NCBI GenBank assembly: GCA_018062515.1 | Contig: JAGOSC010000017.1 | Span: 1 to 45,910 of the forward strand | DNA: 45,910 nt | Reading direction: 5' to 3' | DNA from: Candidatus Omnitrophota bacterium | GTDB taxonomy: Bacteria > Omnitrophota > Gorgyraeia > Zapsychrales > Zapsychraceae | Shown here: piece after piece, positions 42,281 to 45,910 of the stretch | How positions within the stretch are numbered: the first letter of the stretch is position 1 | How the letters are laid out: each line of letters starts with the position of its first letter | The notes under the pieces: generated by a model | Told to the model about the DNA's origin: nothing | The model's database searches: none | The model's input: only the letters and a program-made list of their open reading frames with translations | Position numbers and translations under genes: made by a program

Positions 42281-43495
42281 GTGGTGTTAATTGGGGTAAT
42301 AGATAGAGGGTTTTTGAAAAGAGAGTTTAAAACTGTGTTTAACAAGTTGAAAGAACGAGTCCAGTTTAATCGAAATGAATTTTCAGGAAGTTTCGGCGAT
42401 ATCGGCACGGATTTCCCTTTAATTGTAGGAATGATTTTATCGGCGAATTTGGATGTGGCCAGTATTTTTGTGATGTTCGGCTTAATGCAGATTGTAACGG
42501 GATTTGTATATGGGCTGCCGATGCCGATGCAGCCATTAAAAATGATGGCAGTTTTGGTGATTACAAAAGGCATAGCAGCCCCAGTATTATTTGGAGCTGG
42601 TATAGCCATTGGATTGGTGATGATGGTGTTGACACTCAGTGGGGCTTTAAATTGGCTGGCAAAAATGATTCCTGCTTGCGTTGTGCGTGGAATTCAATTT
42701 GGTTTGGGCTTATCATTGGCTTCATTAGCGTTAAGAGATTATGTTCCAAGTGCCGGGTATAGTGGGTATCTATTGGCTTTGATCAGTTTTGTGGTGATGC
42801 TGACTCTTTTTGGAAATCGGCGTTGGCCTCCAGGAATTTTTGTGATTGGTCTAGGTTTATTATATGCTGTTTTCTTTAAAGTCGATTTTAACTCGTTTAT
42901 TACAGGAATAGAATTTCGCTTGCCGCAGATCCATTCACCAAAGTTGAGCGATATTGTCACAGGGTTTGTTATTTTGGCGTTGCCGCAATTACCGCTTTCG
43001 ATATCGAATTCGGTTATCGCGACGAATAAAACGATAGCTGATTTATTTCCTGAACGGAAAATATCGGTCAAAAAAATCGGAGTTACTTATTCGGTAATTA
43101 ATTTGATTATGCCGTTTTTTAGTGGAATTCCCGTTTGCCATGGGTGCGGAGGATTGGCTGGGCATTACGCTTTTGGGGCGCGCACCGGAGGGTCGGTTGT
43201 TATTTACGGGGCAATGTTTATGGCAATAGGGCTTTTTTTTAGTCAAGGATTTACTCAGGTCATCGAGTTTCTCCCAAAGCCAATTTTAGGGATTGTTTTA
43301 TTGTTTGAGGCGCTAGTGTTGATGTTTTTTATTCGGGATCAGGCTTCTCATAAACGTGATATGGCTATCGCATTGTTAGTAGCAGTTATTGCGTTTACTG
43401 TGCCGCAAGGGCATGTTATTGGTTTGCTTGTTGGGACAGGTTTATATTATTTTCATAAGGGATTTCTTTCGAACAACGATTCTATTGTTAGTTAA
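42281..43495 (+). CDS. MOT1-type molybdate transporter (SulP-related)
   Basis: A polytopic membrane protein of about 400 residues. The signatures FSGSFGDIGTDFPLIVGM near the N terminus, MPMQPLKMMAVLVI and the PVCHGCGGLAGHYAFGARTGG segment are those of MOT1/MFS_MOT1 molybdate transporters of bacteria and plants. About ten to eleven membrane helices are visible. No modABC genes occur in the window, so this is the likely molybdate supply for the cofactor cluster. The start is uncertain: GTG at 42281 opens the frame, and TTG (about 42317) or a later GTG are also possible. Confidence 0.88.
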   Translation: MVLIGVIDRGFLKREFKTVFNKLKERVQFNRNEFSGSFGDIGTDFPLIVGMILSANLDVASIFVMFGLMQIVTGFVYGLPMPMQPLKMMAVLVITKGIAAPVLFGAGIAIGLVMMVLTLSGALNWLAKMIPACVVRGIQFGLGLSLASLALRDYVPSAGYSGYLLALISFVVMLTLFGNRRWPPGIFVIGLGLLYAVFFKVDFNSFITGIEFRLPQIHSPKLSDIVTGFVILALPQLPLSISNSVIATNKTIADLFPERKISVKKIGVTYSVINLIMPFFSGIPVCHGCGGLAGHYAFGARTGGSVVIYGAMFMAIGLFFSQGFTQVIEFLPKPILGIVLLFEALVLMFFIRDQASHKRDMAIALLVAVIAFTVPQGHVIGLLVGTGLYYFHKGFLSNNDSIVS

Positions 43496-43615
43496 AGGTA
43501 GTTTTTCGGTGCTTTTTTATTCGTGTTCTAATAATGCTCCAGGGATTATTTTATTTATTCTTAAATTAACAAAGCGTCTACTAACTATATAATTGCATGT
43601 AGACCTCCTATTATT

Positions 43616-44014
43616 ATGTTATCAAAAACCAGCAAACAATTAATTAATGCCCTCGTCGAGCTAGCCAAGCTTTCAGAAGAGGAGTGGCTGGATGTGGGGG
43701 CGATTGCGTTTCGAACGAAAGCGTCGAAAAGTTATTTAGGCAAAATGTTGCAAAGTTTGGCTACGACAGGTTTGGTTGTATCGCAAAAAGGATTTGGAGG
43801 AGGTTTTCGGCTGGGAAAGGCCGCTGCGGAAATTGCTTTATATGACGTTATTAAATCAACAGAAAATGTCAATGCCTGGTCTTGGTGCGCATTTGATTTT
43901 AAGAAGTGTTCTGATGCCAATCCATGTAACGTGCATGACGAATGGAAAGAAGTAAAGAATAAATATTTATCATTTCTACACCAAACAACAATCGCTGATT
44001 TAATGAGGGTTTAA
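43616..44014 (+). CDS. Rrf2-family transcriptional regulator
   Basis: A 132-residue Rrf2 protein with the winged helix KTSKQLINALVELAKL, recognition around KASKSYLGKMLQSL, and wing QKGFGGGFRL. Cys residues in WCAFDFKKCSDANPCNVH resemble the cluster-binding triplet of the family. The upstream bases hold GTCTAC (43577-43582) and GTAGAC (43601-43606) as an inverted repeat, a possible operator. Similar half-sites (GCATGTA) reappear in the palindrome at 44032. It lies between the molybdate transporter and a broken radical SAM gene. Confidence 0.88.
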   Translation: MLSKTSKQLINALVELAKLSEEEWLDVGAIAFRTKASKSYLGKMLQSLATTGLVVSQKGFGGGFRLGKAAAEIALYDVIKSTENVNAWSWCAFDFKKCSDANPCNVHDEWKEVKNKYLSFLHQTTIADLMRV

Positions 44015-44031
44015 ATTTTTTTTATAATTAG

Positions 44032-44051
44032 ATAGCATGTATACATGCTAT
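44032..44051. promoter_or_regulatory. Perfect 20-bp palindrome
   Basis: ATAGCATGTATACATGCTAT is its own reverse complement. It lies 17 bases after the Rrf2 stop and 26 bases before the broken radical SAM start, a good operator position. It shares GCATGTA with the sequence upstream of the Rrf2 gene, so the same regulator may bind both. Confidence 0.6.
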
Positions 44052-44077
44052 TAATAATTTATTTATGGGAGAATAAA

Positions 44078-44236
44078 ATGTCGGATTTTAAATATATTTA
44101 TGGGCTGGTTTAATCATGGCGGATGGGGAAGTCTTTGGGTGTTGATCCATTTTCGAATGCTTCGAAAATTTGTAACTCGGATTGTATTTATTGTCAGCTG
44201 GGAAAAACGAATCATCTCACCAACGATCGTGTATAA
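44078..44236 (+). pseudogene. Remnant of radical SAM protein
   Basis: ATG at 44078 with GGGAG upstream begins SDFKYIYGLV, then a TAA at 44111; the same frame goes on with SWRMGKSLGVDP and the radical SAM cluster CNSDCIYC (44171-44194), QLGKTNHLTNDR, and a second stop at 44234. Intact relatives read YGPVPSRRLGKSLGVDP...CNxDCxYCQLG. After 44236 only fragments remain up to about 44417 (another frame ends IWPDPLDNYLFIVLEMGDR). The gene is dead. Confidence 0.65.
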
Positions 44237-44433
44237 AGGAGCGATGTTGCACCGATTCAAGGTGAAGGAAAGTTGCGGGCATTATATGGGAGTTAATATT
44301 TCGGGGCATATTGACAAGTTACTAGGTCATTTCTCGGAAGTGGTTGATAATCCCAAAATATGGCCCGATCCTTTAGATAACTATCTTTTCATCGTTTTGG
44401 AAATGGGAGATAGATAACGAACTATTTGATGCG

Positions 44434-44477
44434 GAATATTTGACATAGCATTGTGTTTAATCTCTTAGCGGGCGCCC
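44434..44477 (+). repeat. 44-bp imperfect direct repeat, copy B
   Basis: Starts GAATATTTGAC, shares 34 of 44 positions with 41090-41133. Its last 13 bases overlap the 3' end of the NsrR-like gene (SLVGAR and stop, minus strand), so copy A may be the relic of a similar gene end. Confidence 0.6.
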
Positions 44478-44896
44478 ACCAGAGAAAGCAGGGGAGATTT
44501 GTTCTTGATAATATCCGCGAGATTATAATTTTTAAGCGTATCGAGGAATGCCCTCTGCGCCTGCCGGAAAAATCCTTTTAAGCGGCAGGCCGTCGAAATA
44601 CAGCAGTTGTCCTCCCTGTCACCGAAACACTCTACAAGGTTAAAATCAGGTTCCACCTGTTCTACGACCCTCCCCAAATTGATTTCTTCAGGCGGCAAGG
44701 CCAGTATTATCCCGCCATTTTTTCCTTGAAGGGAATGGATATAACCCAGCTTTACCAGATTATGGACGACTTTTACGACATGGTTTTTAGAAATGCCGTA
44801 GGCCTCGCTGATCTCGCCGATGGATGACAGTTCATTTTTAATCCCAAGGAAGATCAGTACACGAAGCGAATAATCGCAAAAATTTGTTAATTTCAT
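44465..44896 (-). CDS. nsrR: NsrR-like Rrf2 transcriptional repressor
   Basis: A 143-residue Rrf2 regulator closest in look to NsrR, the NO-sensing [Fe-S] repressor. Start KLTNFCDYSLRVLIFLG, recognition around GISKNHVVKVVHNLVKLG, wing GKNGGIILA, and the cluster cysteines in ECFGDREDNCCISTAC. It is divergent from the racemase-hemerythrin gene, with a palindrome in the shared promoter at 44936-44962. NsrR commonly controls hemerythrins and other NO-response genes, so that neighbour is its probable target. Confidence 0.9.
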   Translation of the reverse strand: MKLTNFCDYSLRVLIFLGIKNELSSIGEISEAYGISKNHVVKVVHNLVKLGYIHSLQGKNGGIILALPPEEINLGRVVEQVEPDFNLVECFGDREDNCCISTACRLKGFFRQAQRAFLDTLKNYNLADIIKNKSPLLSLVGAR

Positions 44897-44935
44897 GAAT
44901 TTCTCCTTGTGTTAAATAATGGGCGGTGTTACCAT

Positions 44936-44962
44936 ATAACATATATTATAAATACATGTTAT
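44936..44962. promoter_or_regulatory. NsrR-type operator candidate
   Basis: An imperfect 27-base palindrome bounded by ATAACAT (44936-44942) and ATGTTAT (44956-44962), with TAT/ATA symmetry inside. It sits in the 86-base gap between the divergent NsrR-like gene and the racemase-hemerythrin gene. AT-rich dyads of this length are typical of NsrR sites. Confidence 0.55.
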
Positions 44963-44982
44963 GAATTATGCAAGGAAAACCT

Positions 44983-45910
44983 GTGAAGCATATAGGAATT
45001 GTCGGCGGGTTGAGCCCCGAATCTACCGTTGAATATTACCAGATTATCTGCCGGGAGTTTAACAAAAAATTCTGCGGATTGAATTTTCCGCAGATGACGA
45101 TCCGCAGTTTGAATTTGGAAGAGCTCATTGGTCTCTTTAAAAAGAATCAATGGGAACAGGTGTCAGCGATGATCGTCAATGCCATCCGCGATCTGGAAGA
45201 TGCCGGGGCTGAGTTTGCGGCCATCGCCGCCAATACCCCGCATAATGCGTACGACTCGATTCAGCGGCATTCTCCGATAAAAGTGCTCAGCATCATGGAG
45301 GCAACGGCGGACGCCATCAAAAGGGCGCGCCTAAAGAAGGTCGGCCTTCTGGGCACCAAAGCGACGATGGAGTATGGCTTCTTTCAGAAAACATTTAAGG
45401 GTTATGGGATTGAAACTGTTGTTCCCGGCAAGACAGACCGGAGTTATATTGACAAAACCATTTGGGAAAAGTTAAGCCATGGAAGAATTGACGAGGAAGA
45501 CGAGTTAAAGCACAGGGAGATTATCTTAAAATTAACTAACGAAGGGGCGCAGGGAATTATTCTTGGGTGCACAGAATTGCCTCTATTAATTAAAAAAGCC
45601 ATGGGTATCCCGTTGTTTGATACTGCCAGCATTCATGCCCTGGCGATTTTTAACTACGCGCTTCAACAAGATAAAAAACAGGAGGATGTCATGGATGAAA
45701 AAAAGATAACCGCTTTCTATGCGGATGATCATGATCAACTGGACGGATATTTTAAGAAATTCCAGGAACTCAAGAGGCAGGACTATCCGCAAGCGAAAGA
45801 GTATTTCAAGAAGTTTAAATTTGGTTTGCAGCGCCATATTGTCTGGGAAGAAGAGATTCTGTTCCCGTTGTTTGAAGAGAAAACCGGCATGAAGAATGGC
45901 GGGCCGACCG
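44983..45910 (+). CDS. Aspartate/glutamate racemase-family protein fused to hemerythrin, 3' cut by window
   Basis: A frame of at least 309 codons that runs off the window end. Residues 1 to about 232 form an Asp/Glu racemase-like domain: KHIGIVGGLSPESTVEYY, AAIAANTPHNAYD (Ala where racemases often have the first catalytic Cys), and GIILGCTELPLLI with the second Cys. Residues from about 237 are a hemerythrin domain (ADDHDQLDGYF, FGLQRHIVWEEEILFP). An in-frame ATG at 45691 with AGGAGG 5 bases upstream could start a separate hemerythrin. GTG 44983 with AAGGA upstream is preferred; ATG 44968 is the alternative. Confidence 0.85.
   Translation, partial: MKHIGIVGGLSPESTVEYYQIICREFNKKFCGLNFPQMTIRSLNLEELIGLFKKNQWEQVSAMIVNAIRDLEDAGAEFAAIAANTPHNAYDSIQRHSPIKVLSIMEATADAIKRARLKKVGLLGTKATMEYGFFQKTFKGYGIETVVPGKTDRSYIDKTIWEKLSHGRIDEEDELKHREIILKLTNEGAQGIILGCTELPLLIKKAMGIPLFDTASIHALAIFNYALQQDKKQEDVMDEKKITAFYADDHDQLDGYFKKFQELKRQDYPQAKEYFKKFKFGLQRHIVWEEEILFPLFEEKTGMKNGGPT

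Overview
The window looks like a chromosomal segment of an uncultured, moderately AT-rich, Gram-negative (diderm) bacterium. The diderm call rests on a complete RND efflux set with an outer-membrane factor, several lipoprotein or Sec signal peptides and a periplasm-facing respiratory chain. TGA acts as a normal stop in many genes here, so the standard bacterial code applies. Gene style (NTE-type patatin, odd fusions, a tRNA group I intron) would fit a PVC-type or Omnitrophota-like lineage, but that is a guess.

Layout. (1) 1-9025: a tight operon for fatty-acid beta-oxidation (thiolase, FadB-type multienzyme, acyl-CoA dehydrogenase) with a PsbP-like secreted protein, an RNA uracil methyltransferase, a thioredoxin-like ferredoxin and a CNB/patatin lipase. 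(2) 9175-11871: a nucleotidyltransferase-diacylglycerol kinase fusion and an HtpX protease carrying an EF-hand loop. (3) 12009-18104: a MarR-controlled efflux operon in which the RND pump and the outer-membrane lipoprotein are one reading frame. (4) 18682-24173: an accessory zone. It holds a tRNA-Asn(GUU) gene interrupted in its anticodon by a group I intron with an HNH ORF, a large serine recombinase whose reading frame runs antisense through the tRNA 3' exon, 11-bp-spaced iterons, a nested 102-bp inverted-repeat element, a leader/terminator upstream of a small ORF, a YhcG-type PDDEXK nuclease and the debris of an ars operon. (5) 24222-29420: a molybdenum cofactor cluster (moeA, a moaE-moeB-rhodanese triple fusion, moaC, mobA, moaD, moaA). 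(6) 29507-39458: an Rrf2 regulator, a dihaem cytochrome c, narG, narH, narJ, a NarI-Rieske fusion, a b6-type cytochrome b and a monohaem cytochrome c with a calcium-binding-like loop. (7) 39462-45910: broken narK, Rieske and TDT-transporter genes, then MOSC, hemerythrin, a MOT1-type molybdate transporter, two more Rrf2 regulators (one NsrR-like), a broken radical SAM gene and a racemase-hemerythrin fusion that leaves the window.

How it works together. Regions 5-7 form a self-contained nitrate-respiration module: molybdate import, cofactor synthesis up to the guanine dinucleotide needed by NarG, the NarGH catalytic pair with its chaperone, and a membrane segment in which the NarI cytochrome b carries its own Rieske domain beside a bc-type cytochrome b and c-type cytochromes. 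This suggests a quinol-oxidising Nar-bc assembly rather than a simple NarGHI enzyme. Iron-sulfur Rrf2 regulators and hemerythrins fit sensing or binding of NO or oxygen. The module sits next to a tRNA-associated recombinase and is punctuated by decayed genes, which suggests acquisition and later erosion.
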